From NCBI RefSeq assembly GCF_015832195.1, contig NC_052017.1, forward strand, positions 76,633,801-76,697,800: a stretch of 64,000 nt of DNA, written 5' to 3'. Under the pieces are notes generated by a model that worked only from the letters and a program-made list of their open reading frames with translations, was not told where the DNA came from and did not search any database. Shown piece by piece: positions 9,951 to 24,737 of this stretch. Source of the stretch: Motacilla alba alba (taxonomy: Eukaryota > Chordata > Aves > Passeriformes > Motacillidae). Numbering within the stretch: position 1 is the first letter of the stretch; each line of letters opens with the position of its first letter. The translations under genes were made by a program, and so were the position numbers.

Positions 9951-12900
9951 CTTTTTTTTTTTTCCTTAATATCAAATTCAGAAGAGCATCTTTTACCATC
10001 CGATCCTAAATAATCTGTGCCATTGATGTACCCACTGCAAGACTACCCATTTTGGTCTGCCCACTAATCCTGATCTCTGAAGTGGCTCATCATCTAATCC
10101 AAGGCAGAGTTCCACGAATTCCTGCTGCTCTTTTCCAAAAGGGTGACTCTCCATTCTCACTTCTTCATTGTGTTCTTTCTAAAAGATCTAACACCTACTC
10201 AGAGTAGCATTCCAGTTGTGTGACCTATCGCACCACATCTCTTTCACCTCCAAGCAAACATAACATGCAGATCTCAACTTTCTCTCCATTTGTTCCCCGT
10301 GCAGTATACTTTACTGTATGGTACTTCAGAGACAATCAATCATGTGCCCATCTCCAACAGATTTCAACTCCTCCTCCAGACCAAAGACTTCTTAGAAAAA
10401 CTACTGCAGTGCTACCTTAATTGAAATTATTTTGTAGATGTAACAATAACACCGATGACAGAGAAGCATCACTAGGAAATCATATTCTACCTGTTGAAGC
10501 AATTCATTTATACCTAAACATTATTGTAAGCAAGTTTGTTGTTGTTTATAGTTGGTTGGGGTTTTTTTTCCTAGAATAGGGCAGGATATCGAGCCTTTGG
10601 ATATGTGAATGACCATTTGTGAGAAGGTTGACCATATGGGCAGAAATGCTTATATTCAAAACCGTGAGAAAAAAAGACTCTTTTTACCTCTTAACCCTCC
10701 ATGAGAAAAATGAAGCAGGTTCATCAGGGGAATTATTAGATTCATGTTCTCAGATGAAAGAGATCAATTTTAGCAAAAGTGATGCCAAAGAGGGAATATT
10801 TTATTCACAAAGTTCTGAAACATGTTTTTACCTCCAAAAATTTTAAGTGTGCAAGAATTTACTCAGAACAGTTGGAAATCTCTCAATATCTGACTTACTG
10901 AAGGAAAAAAAGGAAACAATCTTATTTCTACAAATTAAAAATAAAATATATCAAAGACAAATGAGATATGAAATTCTAGCAATTCAAAATAAGCTTTACT
11001 TCCTTAGTGTTTTTTTCCAAAACTTCATATGTGTGTATGTTTTGATGAGACTAGTTTCAGTCAATCAGTCTTTTGCTCAGAATGTTTTTCTTTTCTGACC
11101 TACTTTCATCTGTCTTTTTTTCCTTTTCATTGCTATTCTTCTTTGCACCGAATTTCCACATCAGTTCTAAAATACTTACATTCATTGAAATATTTATTCA
11201 TTATTAAAAAGAATTATTTTGAGAAGTATTTCATATGTTTCCTATCACTTATTACATTTTTTCCTGTCTTTATATTCCAATCATTTATACATCCTATGCA
11301 ACTGTCTTTGTCAAAAATGTTTGATTTTTTTGTTGATAGTTTATTATGCATCAACAGGAGAAATAATTGTAGGTTTGTTTTTTTTTTTCTATTCAAACTT
11401 AATTAGAATGCCTTACTGCAGTGCTGAAGAAATTGACTATAAAGTGCCACAGTTAAAGCTTGTTTATTTGGTAAAACATCCCACATCTGAGACCTTCTCT
11501 TAAAATCCATATATTTTGAGTGTGACAAAAAAGTTTTGACAAATTACTCTACCATTTATTCTGTGACATATCCACCACTTTCTCGACCTTGCTTCATCTC
11601 TTTGTAGAGTTTGATGTTCTCTGGCATGCCTGGAATAAATTTCTAGTCATTAGGGGCAAAAACTGATTATTTATGCTTACCTGCAAAATATCCTATCAAC
11701 CTGAATACAGAGAAAGGATATGATTTGGAAACTTTATTTTGACTAAAGTTTTACTCTGTACATTTATTTGGAGCTGACAGAGCTGTTCAGGTGTACAGTT
11801 CAATACAACCAAGTTGCGGGAGAAATGAAAACATAAAATAAAATTTTAATTTCTCAAAGTGGAACATATTTTATACAGATATATTTCTATGTACTCTTAT
11901 CCAGACTAAAAAAACCAACATATTAAATATGTAAAACTATGGATTTAAGATTCTTCCTTCTCCTTCAGAAAAACAGCAAGCTAAGTACTATATATAAATA
12001 CTCTTCCTTTCTTTACACAAACATGTGAATACTTATAGCTCATCATTATTGCCAGTATGATAATGCTGTAAAAACAATTTTGCATTCAATAACAAACCAC
12101 ACTTCACCTCTCAAATATCCACATACTCCTATCAACACTTGTGTGTGTCCTTATACAGCTACAATATGCTTATTAGTCTTCTGAATTAACATTCAAGACA
12201 TTGAGTATTCAACTACATCCCTAATAAAAAATATCTTCCTGACTTTTCTAAAATACAATGCATGGGTTTATATTAACCATCATTTCTTTATTGCATTACC
12301 ACTTTAATTCTCAGTATTAATTCTGCCAGTACGTTATCCTGAAGAAACACTACAGAGAAAAGAAATAGCAAGCTCTTCATGATCTTAAATCTGAACTGTT
12401 GTTCATCGAACAGCTATCCAATTAATCTTGACTAGGGCAACACACTGCTAATGACAACTTTATTTACTTTCCTTGAATTGAGAAAGTTTCTGATTTAAGT
12501 AAAGGCAATTTGGTTGATGCTGTAAAATCTAATTCTGTTCATCATTTACAGTACCGTTCTGTGGGTTATTTCTGTTCACAGAAGCACAACTTATGAATGT
12601 ATAAACTTTAGTTTCTTTGTTACCTTCTCATTACTGTTTGCTCCCAGTTCCCAACTTCGTTATTCCATATGTCATTGTTACAATGTAGTATTTGCTCTCA
12701 ATTTGTCTAACAGCATGCTTCCAATAATGAAGGTGGAATTTACCTCAATACTCCAGAAATGCTATTTTAGCCATGGTACTCTGCTATGATTATTGCTCTG
12801 GTAATAATTTTTAGTATTGTCTCTGGTGACATTATCTACCATTAAGTTATAGGTGCCCTACTAGCATCAGTTTTGTTTTCTCTAGATAACTAGTAACAAT

Positions 12901-14590
12901 CTAGTAGATTGCAATATTTCCCAGATTTTGCCATTATTTTTAAAATAAATAACTCTAAGGTGGCTTTGAAAAACTTAGGCCACCAGAATATGTGCATTTT
13001 CTTTCTTCCTCTGCAGAAACAGTTATAGATATTAGTTTGAACTCTATCCTTGGTACAATGATAAATTTACTCTTTTGGGAAATCATGTTGGACATTTTCA
13101 TCAAACTTAGAGAATAGTTAGAATTACAGAACACATTGTTCTAACTTGGCAGAAAATAAATGGTATCCTGAGATAATTTTCATTAATGAAAAGGCCTAAT
13201 TTTCTTTGCTTCTTTAGCTCTCTTGCAGGTAATACCACTGAAAATTTTGAAAAGTCTTGTATAAAAGAATGAAGTATGGATTCTCCTTAATATTTTCACT
13301 TCAGAGATCAGATTGTGTGAAATTCATTCTCCTTTCCAAGAAGGAAGAAGGGAGATGGAAAAATGTGAAGTAAAAACACATGTAAACAAATGTTTGCAAA
13401 GTCCATGGTATTTGCAATAAACTGAATAACAAAAGATGACTGGCTGGAAGTAATGTCATCTTGTTTTATCCCTTCTTTGATTCTGTCTTTATAGATTTTG
13501 GCATCTTGTATTATTAAGAATACATTTTCTCTTCATTTAATTGAAGTAATTTAAATATAACATATACACACAATCCCTCCTCCCAAAATGCATAATCAGG
13601 ATAATGCTAGCATTGCTATCCAGAATAATTAAAGATCAAGTTGGCTTGGCAATAATTCAAACATATCAACTCAGTGAGAGAGAAAATCAGATTCAATGAG
13701 GCTGGCCAGGGTGAGATAAGGTCCTTAGTGCTGAGTTTGGTTCAAAAACCCCACAAACAAATAAGAAAAACAAATCAAGAATAAATACACAACCCCCCAA
13801 AAATTATGTGACCACAAATGAAAAAAAATGCCAACCCCTAGATATCCTGATAATTATTAAAAGGTAGTAAATAAAATTGCTGTAATAGGATTAAAAATCT
13901 GATAAAACTTTACCATTTGTGCTTTTTAGAAACTTCCCATTGATTTATTGTATGTCCCTGCCACCCAAAAAGTATTTAGCACATAGAAGTTTCAGATTTC
14001 TCACTGCACTCAAGAAAAAAAAAAAAATAGCATAGACTATAGTCTGGCAGTTTTCACAGAATATATTTGCTATCACATACATAGACAATATTTATTTTTA
14101 TGAATTTAATTTCTTTCTTACCTGCCGTGCATATAGAAAAAATTTCTGTTCAACAAGACCCTGAAAGAAACATTTAATCTGAATACCAGAAATAAATGTT
14201 GTTAGATGAATCCAGGATGATACTTTATGGCCCTGATGTTTTATCACACGATAATGAAATTGTTTTATGTTTTGCAGTGGTAGAATGTATCCTAAAAGAC
14301 ATTGAAAATAGCATTTTTTGACCCTACAATATTCAAAGAAAGGAAATGGTATTCTCCTTTAAATAGATCTGCTGTTTTCAGAGGCAATTAATATCCATGC
14401 GAGGGGGAAACAAAAGACAAAAATAGGTTAATTGTTTTTGCTTTTTTTTAAGAAGGGAAAGCATTATTTTATCTTCATCTGTTCATGCTTAACACATTTA
14501 TTATTCTTCTAGAATCTTTAAATCATTATCTCAAGTACTTAATATTCTACTGCACTTCAGATTACTAAATACATTTTCTTCTTTTTAAAA
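9951..14590. other. AT-rich DNA without recognised features
   Basis: Long A and T runs and short chance frames (up to 125 codons, phenylalanine-rich, 11029-11406) are present. No repeat family was recognised. Confidence 0.55.
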
Positions 14591-14912
14591 GTCAGAATGG
14601 TTTGGGTTAGGAGGAATTGTGAAGATCACCTAGTCCCAACTTTCCTGCCAGAGGCAGGGACACCTTCCACCAGGCCAGGTTGCCCACAGTTCCATTCAAC
14701 CTGGTCTTAAACACTTACAGCAATAGGGCAACCACAGCTTCTCTGGGCAACCTCTTTCTGTGCCTCACCACCTTCACCGTAATTATTTTATTCTTAATAT
14801 CCAATCTAAATCTACCCTTTTTCAGTTTGAAGCCATTTCCCCTTGTCCTATCACTGTATACCAATCCTGCATGTCCCTTTTTGGTACTGGAAGTCTGCAA
14901 AAAGGTCTCCAA
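14591..14912 (-). mobile_element. CR1 LINE 3' end
   Basis: The top strand starts with the reverse complement of the CR1 tail (CAGAATGGTTTGGGTT) and runs on through the usual 3' untranslated part, including the stretch around CTCTGGGCAACCTCTTTC. This is a 5'-truncated minus-strand copy containing only the CR1 3' end. It is moderately diverged with several small indels, so it is not recent. The right edge (near 14.9 kb) is where I lose the resemblance. Frames within it (14680-14957) are shadows. Confidence 0.85.
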
Positions 14913-17900
14913 ATGCACAGAATGAATTACCAAGAAAACACTAACATTCTGACACAACCTTTTGATATCTCCTGCAGCTTATGGTGCAGCAGTAACAGCA
15001 TGTTACTGGAAGCCCAAAAAACCCCCACTTTTCTGTGTCTAGGTCTACCAGATAATAAGTTGCATAATGTGGAACAACCTAGATACTGATCAAAATGTCT
15101 GTCCTCCAATGCATTATCTTTTTTGCTCTAAAAGGACTTAGGACTTCCAAAGCAGACACCCAAGGGGCCATCATTTCAACTCTCCTAAAAGGAAAAATAC
15201 AGCATTGCAATTTTCTGAGTTGAAAATGAGTATGATATTTTGTTAACAGTATTAGTTTCAACAGATTATTCCTGGCTAATTCTCCCTGAGATGCTAGAGC
15301 TCTATTTCTGCTATGAGAGCCATTTGTGAAAAAAGGTGGTGAAAAAGAGAGCAGTTATATTTTAACATGTGAAGGTTATGTGCAACAGGGAGATCCTTCA
15401 ATGACCTGTAAAACTGTCACCATTGTACTACCTAATCCTCTTTTAAGAGTCCAGGACCTGACCCATAAACTTCAAGAAATTTAACAAATGACACCTTTCT
15501 TCTAAAACAACTGGTGCTATTTTAAAAATATGAGTAAGGTGGGGTCTCACCCGATAGTCTTGTCTGCCTGGTTTTACTTCTTCAGTTGAGCATCATGGAA
15601 ACTGAAAAAACATCTCTAGAAGTAAAATGTCATAATCTGCACAAAGGAACCTTCTTCCTGATTACACCAGTTAATGAATGCCTTGTATTCTGAAGCCTGC
15701 TTTTAACTTTACAATAATTAAATAAATTTTCTGCCCTACCTATGGTTTGTTTTGCTGCTGTACTAGAACCCTACCCTTTACCCTTTCAATGTAAACTGCA
15801 CTACACATGCACTATTTGAATATAGTATTTTGCCTATTTCTCTTCTCTATTTTTGTTTATAATGAGTTACTATAAGCACAGCTACCACACTCCATGTTAC
15901 TGAAAGGTAAGTAAAGTAGTCAATATTACAGCTTATAAAGAGGAAAACATTCCTGCTTTCCCTTCAATTCTATTTTTGAGAGGGACAGATTTTTGGAAGA
16001 CAATTGCTTCAGTGTTTCTGGCTCCAAATATGTGCTGAAATTTAAATAATTAATTTCAATTTAATTTCTTGCTGTACATTAATTTCCATCTTTTGCACAA
16101 CTAGTTATCCTAGGAGACCTGTCCTCAGCAGTTGAGGCTGGTCTCACCCTTATGGAGATGTGATGTGAGGTTTGAGACACCTTGTCCACTAGCACCTTGC
16201 AGAAGTGCATTTAGTATAACCATAGGGGGAAGAGAAATTACATATTTTGAGACCTTGCTTGTTCCTGTTTTTAAAAACATTTCCAAAGGGAATGTAAAAG
16301 TCAATGCATGTGGCACAAATGTAATTCTGGACAGAGATTGCATATGAATTACAGCTCAGACACAACATCACCATCTGTCCAAAAAGTCCTTTCTGATCTC
16401 CTTGCTCAAAAGGCAAGAGAATCAGAAAAAGCATGTGACACCATGAGAGAACCAGAGCAAAGCAGGTCTCCATTGTAATAAAAAATGAAGTTAAAAAGAG
16501 GTGCTTTATAAGCCCTCCAATCTAATGCTATTACTCCTTGATGGTCTATCACTTAGTCATTGACTGAATTTCTTAACACTATAATGACTATAAAAGCTTT
16601 TTTTTATGCTGAGAAATTTTGGCTCAGCCAGAAGCTTTGTATTAGAGCATCTTATTCCACAAAAAATGACAATGCAGTCAATGAGCTGCTGATGCATTAA
16701 AGCATTACCATTTATAAAACAAAGCCAATTACAATTTCTTGAACTAAACAGTTTTTTGATAAACATTATTTCAGTTGATGAGTGAACTAATTGGTACTTG
16801 AATACACTTTGTGTAAAATGTTGTTCAATTTATTGGAAATTTAGCAATACAACTAGAATAAAAATACTTCTTCCTTAAATATACTGTTTCTATGCTTGCA
16901 TTAGTATTTGCTTAGCTTAAACCTGTACATGTATTTAGGGTAAAAATACAATTTTTATTGGTACATTTTGGTTGACATCATATATGGACAAAAGTTTAAG
17001 TAGCTTTTAGACTATTTTCTTAGCAAAAAATGAAAAACATCTTCTGTATTTCCAAACTGAAAATTTAGGTAGAAAATGAATTCATACACCTTCATATTCC
17101 TTATAATTTTTCAATCAGTTTGCCAGTGCAGTGAAAACTCCAAATAGAGTACATCATAGCAAGGCCACTACAAAACAAATAAAACTGGAATTATAAATTA
17201 TATGTAACAAGTGCAACTGCATTACATTTCATGGAAGTAGGAATAGAAGTAGACAGAAAAGCAAAAGATATGATCACTTAACCTGAAATTTACAGTTCAG
17301 TATCACTCCTCTATATAAGCATCCCTTTCAAATGAAATTGCCCATTCAGGAAGCAAGGGAGGATACTTGGTCTTTTTTTGTGTTTACATTCAAGAGCTTA
17401 ACGGATCAGCTATTTATTGGGAAAAGGTCACCTTAAGACCTTAAATTGGGAATAGGAAGCTAGTAAATAAGGAAAAAAAATTAAAATCCAAATAATTAGG
17501 ACCACCGGAAAAGTGCGTGGACGTAACAGTTATATACAGCCATTTCATCATATGTGAGATTTTGTATTGACTGGGCTTCTGAACCTCATGCTAGCCAAGG
17601 AAAGTTAAAAATGCCCTTCCAGAGAAAACCATCTTCTTATTTAAAAATCAAACACTTAGAGACTACCCTGCCTTCCCTACAAATCTTATGGAGTTGATAC
17701 TAGTCTGAATTCAGAAGTATTAAAGGATTTGGAAAAAGCTGATATGTTCTCTTGCTATAAAGAGCTCATTAAACTGTGAGAATCTGTGGCCTGACTTGAC
17801 AGTGCGAGGAGCAGACCTAGAGCTGTAGGACAATAGATGTGCTGGTTCAGTGCTTGTTAGCAAAGCAGTGCTCTAACAAAAAGGCACTGGAAAATGTGAC

Positions 17901-17944
17901 TGAATATTGCATCTCCTTGAAAATATCACTGAAAGAAGATCCAC
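14913..17944. other. AT-rich DNA without recognised features
   Basis: Chance frames up to 94 codons are present. No repeat family or exon was recognised. Confidence 0.55.
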
Positions 17945-17995
17945 ATTTGAACTTTGTGTCTTCCCCCTTTGTGTGGGAAGACACCAAGTTCAAAT
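17945..17995. other. Hairpin with 21-bp arms and 9-base loop
   Basis: Bases 17945-17965 and 17975-17995 are reverse complements with a single mismatch (T against C near the middle). They are separated by nine bases. A six-base outer complement (CTGAAA at 17929-17934, TTTCAG at 18016-18021) could lengthen the stem across an internal loop. As RNA, either strand would fold into a tight hairpin close in size to a miRNA precursor. It matches no miRNA I know. It could instead be a small palindromic transposon remnant or a chance product of local inversion. Transcription is not visible from sequence. Confidence 0.75.
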
Positions 17996-19519
17996 ACTGC
18001 AAAATATGAAGAACGTTTCAGTTCCAAATATCCATCTTTGTTTTTATTGTAAAGTAATCAGCTAGTGGTACACATACGTGTTTTCAGAAGTATTACTGAA
18101 GGATGCACAATAAAACTCTTAACATACTCTGAGAAGGTTCTATATCTAGGAGAAATACAGAGTGTTTTATTGTGAATTAATCCAGGACCAAGGTAAAATT
18201 GTCTCTCTTTGACCAGTGAGCAAGTGTGTGAGTATGAATGCATTTCATTCATCCCTATATTGTATGCATTCCACTCTTTCTTACTGTCTTAAGAACAAAG
18301 AATGACAACTGTCATTAGAAGTCTTGGAAAATGTTTTTATTCATATACCTCAGTGTGCTTTATAAAAGGAGATAAAATTCAGTAATTTTGATACAATATG
18401 AAATGGATTCAGAAGAAGTTGCACTTAAGACTAAAGAATTCTGATTTCAATTCAAATTTGCTATCCACCAAGCATGCAATATATCTGAACACTGGATAGC
18501 ACACAGGATTTTTATTCTTGATGAGAGTTCTGAAGGGAAATGGATATAATCAAGAATAGAAAACCAAAACATATAAATTAAGCAGTTAAAAACATAAAAC
18601 TGGCAGTAGTTTCTCACCATATACTGTGCTCAAAACTTGATGGTTAAACATGCAAAGATACCAGGACATTGCCTGAAAATAAGAACCTGGGCCTTGGTTA
18701 GTTGACCAGCTGTGTTGCCAGCACGTATAAATGATTTATGCTACTGGAAATGCAGAAGGCTCTGCGGAGTAACAGCATGTGACATTCTATTACAAAGCTA
18801 ATGTTGAATTAGCTGTCTGGAACTTGACTGATGAATGAAATATGCTTATACATTTAGCATTAATCCAATATAAAAATCTTGCAGAATTTTAGTCAAGAAG
18901 GTGGTATTGTTATTACAAAACCATTTTGCTTTATAACCAATAGAGGCCATGGAAGGTAATCTTAATGTCAAGCACTTTTACAATACTTGATAACCATTAA
19001 ACTAGTATTGACTGTACATAGCATACATACACCAGAAATGCATTTTTAAAATAATTTTTAAATTTTGTAAATTAAATTATTGTGTGAGGAATTTGAATGG
19101 ATTACAGATATAATAAAAAACTATAAAATAATTTTTTGTATTCTAAAACAAAATTTCATTTTCTAAACTGCAAAATAAATTTTAAAATATAGAATGTCAA
19201 TTCTTGTTATTATGTGCCTTTATTTACTTCTTAACTTCTCCTACTTGGTGTTTATCTTTTTTTTGGCAGGGAAAGGAGATTGTTTCCCACCAAGTATTAT
19301 AGGTCACCTTGAGCATTCCCTTAGTTGCAAAGATATACCCATACATATATTTTTCAGTCCCAAGACATATGCAATTACCTGTTCTACTAGACTTGTACAT
19401 TGAACTCCATTAAAAATTAAGTTAAGGTCACTTTAAATTTTAAACTTCATACATAATGATATATATTCACCAAACTTAAAAAATCCAAAGCAAACAAGCA
19501 CCAGAAAAACCCAAATCCC

Positions 19520-19556
19520 AAAACAAACAAACAAACAAACAAACAAGCAAATAAAC
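19520..19556. repeat. (CAAA)n microsatellite
   Basis: About six clean ACAA tetranucleotide units occur, with degraded units on both sides. Confidence 0.85.
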
Positions 19557-22500
19557 CACCAGAAAGATCAAAATAAAAAAAGGCTCTCAAGAATTTTAGT
19601 ATTTTTTTTTTCAGAGACAGCTAATTTAAATTGTTTAATTAAATAAGAACAGATTTACAGCATTACCTTATCTGAAATGTTTGGGGTACAGCAGCCAGTA
19701 AAATGTGACCCTCTTGGAAAAAGTCCATAAAATATCAAATCTTCAAATATATCTCTTCACTTTGAAAGGATTTCAAACCCTCAGGTATGATCCTGGCTGG
19801 AGGATTAAAATCTAATCAGGATGATAGCTATTATGAGACACACTGTGTACCTGGTTCAGGGCCACAAAAGCAACCTTGCATTGCAGAATCAGACCTTGCT
19901 TCTCATGTTGGACTACAGCTCCTGTTATTGCAAACTTTGAGAAAAAAAAAACAACAAACAACAAATTACAGAATATATAAATCAACAGAAATTCAACCCT
20001 TATGAAATGTTTAATTGGGAACAGCTGGCATTTTTATCATCCTTTCCATCCTGCTGCCAGTTATTTATGAAATATAATGATGAATTATTATACTTCTCAC
20101 CATATTTTCATACATGAATCTGTTATGAGCTGTCTTCTAAAATAAGTGTACTTCCCACAAAAAATATATATCTCTATTTTTAAATTCCATCAATAATAGT
20201 GATGTCAAAAGATGTCCTATAGGAAAATAAATATCAAAACTATAACTGAATTGTCAATTTATGACATAGTGATATTTTCTCAGTAATTTAGGAAAAATAA
20301 ATAATGAATTGCAATTAAATTAGTTGATTCTGTTACCCAACATTGCTTTCTCAAAATGTTGATTAGAACTCTAGAAAACTGCCAAAAGAAGTAAGAAAAG
20401 AAGTAAATAGTTGCATACGTTCTCAGAGCCTTGGAAAGGACCATCAGGAAACTTAAAGCTTGAGATGTTAAGAGCAGTTAATGCATAGATGAATCCTAGG
20501 CATTTTTTTTTCCTATGGAAGTGAAGTATTATTTATTATTTAAGAACAAAAGTACTATTCTGTCAAATTCTGGCAGAAAATGATCTTCCTCCCTGGAAGG
20601 TGGGCAAGGGAAATGTCAGAAGTGGTATCATCCCTACAAATTCCCATCCCAACTGCAGCTTTCAAAGACTGAGAGGATCATCTTTGCATGGGTATGCGAT
20701 ATCTGAGAGATGGGAGAAACAAAGTCTCAAGGAAAGGGCTGAACTTAAGGAAAAGTAAGACAGACAACCTGAGGGTTGATGAATCACTGGGAAAACAAAG
20801 AAAATGGAAAGCAGAACTTCATAGCTCTGCTCTCCACAGCAGAGCTAAATGAACACATAACCTTGTGGCCCAGTACCTCTGCTGTTACTTGCAACAGACA
20901 ATGTTTTATGAGATGTTTCCAGTGACATCTGGGCTGGGCAGGGCTGGCCAGAAGGGTTCTTATAACCCATAACTTGTATAATACTGCATTATTCTATATT
21001 TATCACATTAAATAAAGCACTGCAAACTTTGCTTTGGCACCTCAAAATGATATTTTTCAAAAGTAGATGTAAACCCTACAGCAGTACCCCACCACTAAAA
21101 TATTAATATCTCCATATTTTGTGTGCCTTTCGCCTCACTCCTTCCCTCCCCTCCAGAAGGCTTGCCCTTGCTTTGCTGGAGGCACACTCTTGTCAAGACA
21201 CTAGAAAGCACCAAACCAAGAACTCATAAATTCTTCAAGCATCTTCAGCAGCACATCTCCTTGGGCCTCTTGTGCGCAGGAAAGAATATTTTGGTTTTGT
21301 CCATAAAAAAGTAGAAGAATCTACATAAGAATTGTGACTGCTTTTTGATATATATGTTGAAATAAAATATGAGAAATGCTATTTGTATTTCAACACATTC
21401 AATGATTATATAATTAAATTAAAGAGTATTCTCAGCATCAAGGAATGTGAGCCAGAAAAGCCAACATGAAGTGTTAGTGCTTTTGTAGTAAAATGTCTTT
21501 CTCAAGATCATCACAGCCAGTGCCAAACTTGAAGCAATAATATTCTGGATCATTGAGACCATGGCTTTTCTCAATTACCTCTATCCATATTTGGAAGAAT
21601 TCTGATGTAGTTTTCTTAATGACTTCCCATTTTCATTGTATTATTGAAGAAATCAAGAGTTATGGGTGCAGATTTATCAAGATTTAAAGCACTACAATTC
21701 TTGATCAAAGGTAATTGGATTTATTTACTTTTTTCTTTCCTTTTCTATTTTCAAACTCATGTGACAACATAAAATATTAGGTTGCTATGCAACTTTAAAA
21801 GCCTGCTTTATACACAATAATGAAATGAAATTTATTGAACTCTATAATGGGAATGATGAAAAAATCCATTCTCAGTCACCACCATCAATATTTGAATTAA
21901 TTAGTACCAATACCACAATTTTGGTCTAATTTACCTTATGGCATTGTAAGTCCTAGGAAAATTTATCTCTTGATGAACTTCTTACATATAAATCACTTAG
22001 AAATAAATTTGTATTTATTATAATCAACAATTAAATCAGATGCAATAAGTAACAAGCAGAAATTTCTATTGTACTCAGTGGGTTACTTTAGTTTGTTTTT
22101 TCCTAATGTGGTCTGCATCTATTCAGAACCTTTTTATTGGTTCTTGCATCATTATTCTGAGTTCATAAACAGCAGTTGATCTAACATAATGATTGTGTCA
22201 GAATATCTTACTGCAGCTACAAAGAAGTATTAATTCATATGACATTATTTTCCCCTAGTTTCGAATAAATTTTTTTATTTAATTTATTTCTAATTTATAT
22301 CTAGTACAGGTGAGTATAGTAGAGAAATAATTAGCAGTGTTCTACGTTGGATTGTTTACTCAATACAAAAATAATTTTATGAGGTGAAACATCTATCACT
22401 TTTTGATGCAATCACTCACTAAAATATTTCAGTTACTTCAGCTTTGGATAGTTCAACTGTAGGTATAAGAGTAGATCTTTCTTTCTCTGCCTCTTGGCTC

Positions 22501-24677
22501 TGTGAAACCTCTTCTTCCAGACCATACTTCAGTCCACATCTCTTTCCAGGCAAATATGGAAATTTCTATTTGTTAGTGTGAGTGTGATTTCCATTTATTA
22601 TTGTCATAGAATGCATTTTTTGCCCAGAACTCTCTGAAGTTTAGAATTTCTGTTTTTCCTCAAAGAACGGGTATTCTGAGGAAAAAAAAATTCTGCAACT
22701 ACTTAAATTGTTTTGTTATTGCTATGGATCCTCTTATTCCCATTTTCATACTTACCAACAATTATATGTATTCTAACTAATGAACACTGCCTTTATGAGG
22801 AATGCTCTAGGAAGAAAAATGAGGTTCTGAGAATTTCTATTTACTTTGCTGTACTCTTGGTCACAAGATTTTTTTGCTTTCCTTTGAGAAAACTTTGTAA
22901 ATTATGCATTTCCTTACTTATTCATATTTCTCTTCCTTTTTCTAGTATTTCTATAACATTTTTGCAACTATTGATGTTTATTCATTGAACTAAATCATTG
23001 CAGCACCCTAGTTACAGCCTCTAACTTCTTTTTTGCTAATCATAATAAGAGAACTATAATTTTCCTCTTTTTTTTTTTTTTGTTAAATATTGTTAAATAG
23101 ACTTTTTAGGTCTACAGGCAAAAAGATCTATTTATAGAACACTGCACAATGAAACTGCATAAATGAAAAAAATATTTCTATAATGTCTTAAAACATTTTG
23201 GAAGTGTAGAAATCCTACAGAGATGTGAATAAAATGGATTAATGCAAAAAAAAACCCCAAAAACAAATGGAAGCCAGAGATGATTGAATCTCTGCAAGAT
23301 TTTAATCAACCTATATTGAAATATTTGCTGTAGTTTTGCAGAATAAAGGAACTGAAGCTATTCCAAGACAGACTGCTCAGACAAGGTAATTCATTAACTA
23401 AAATTATCCATTGAAAATATAAATTTGTATAATATTTTGGTGATACAAAAATTTCTATAAAATACAGAGTTACAGAGGACACTTAGTTGGGTCCTAATGT
23501 CTCTCAGTCCAAAATATCTTTTATAAAATATTGATTCATTCATAATTCAATGTTGTCCTTAGAAAAAGTGCTTTTTTATTTGGTGCCCATCAGAAAAGCG
23601 CTGAATAAAGATAATGATAGTGATAATGATAATAATAAGCTGACCCTTACAATCTGTGTAGAAGAAAAAAAATGAAATTATACAAATTATAACCATAAAT
23701 TGAGAAATAATTATTCACTTGTGGTTTAAGATATTAATAATGCAAAGTTTGATATTTAGGTTGTGCTATTCATGTATGTTTTCTAATTCAATATTGTATT
23801 TTCTTGATTTTTTTTCTTTGAAATTCAGGTTCACTTGCATGGGGGGATTTTTTAGTGACAAAGCAGTTTGGGGGAAGAGATCTGTGATCTCTTCTGCCTC
23901 ATCAAACCTGCCCTTTTTCCTGTATTAGTTTTGCCTGGAGCACACAGTTCATCTTCCACAGTAGCACGACAGGATTTTTATATTTGATTCTGTCATCACC
24001 CACTCAACTTCACAGAGAAATAAGCTGGTTTTATTTTTTTGTCTTTTAGGAGCAGAAAAGTGCTCTCTAGGTTTTTCTGGACACTTTGCATTCTCTCAAC
24101 AGAATTCATCTTACCTTCTTCATTTCTTTTATTCCTATTAATTAGATACCCAGTAATATGTAAATTCCTGCAATTTCAGCATTATGACAGCATCACACTT
24201 TTACTCCTACATTTATTGTCTTTATTAAAACCACAAGTAAACGAGCAAAGAAAAACTATCAATCTGTGTTGCAAGCAAATTGAAATCAGATTTTCTCCTA
24301 AAGTCACAAAACCTTCTATGATATTACTGATGCCATATACATATACACTCCTTAATGCCTATGGTAGTAGTCTCACAGTCTATTAAAAACTTGTTCTATG
24401 TATCAGGGGTAGAACTGGGTTGTCATTTCCTACTTATTATATATCCATATTTTTCTATTTCCACCCCAAGATGGAAAGGAAAGAAAATATTTTTGTTAAT
24501 TAAACCTAAACATGGCAGTGTGCTCTTGTTCACAATTTGCATAAGAAGCTCTTAAATGAATTCAGCTGTTGACTATGATATTCCTAACTGGTTCACCAAA
24601 CTTACAGCATAAAAAATATGAAAGCCTAGTAGAGAACTAAATAATCACAACTTCATTAAAAATCATTTTAAAAAAGA

Positions 24678-24701
24678 TAAAATAAAATAAAATAAAATAA
24701 A
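24678..24701. repeat. (AAAAT)n microsatellite
   Basis: Four to five AAAAT pentamers lie just left of the ERVL-type LTR. Confidence 0.85.
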
Positions 24702-24737
24702 CCAATTAAAAGAACTGCACAAATCACTGTTAAAAGT

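Larger units (their letters stand above)
17996..24737. other. AT-rich DNA without recognised genes
   Basis: The region contains two simple repeats (19520-19556 and 24678-24701, listed separately). An isolated ATTAAATAAAG near 21008 could be a poly(A) signal but has no gene in front of it. Stretches at 18.64-18.85 kb have more balanced composition. No transposon family was recognised. Confidence 0.5.

Noticed and set aside
21005..21016. ATTAAATAAA as a gene poly(A) site
   Set aside because: No exon, LTR or transcript-like structure was found upstream; such hexamers are common in AT-rich DNA.
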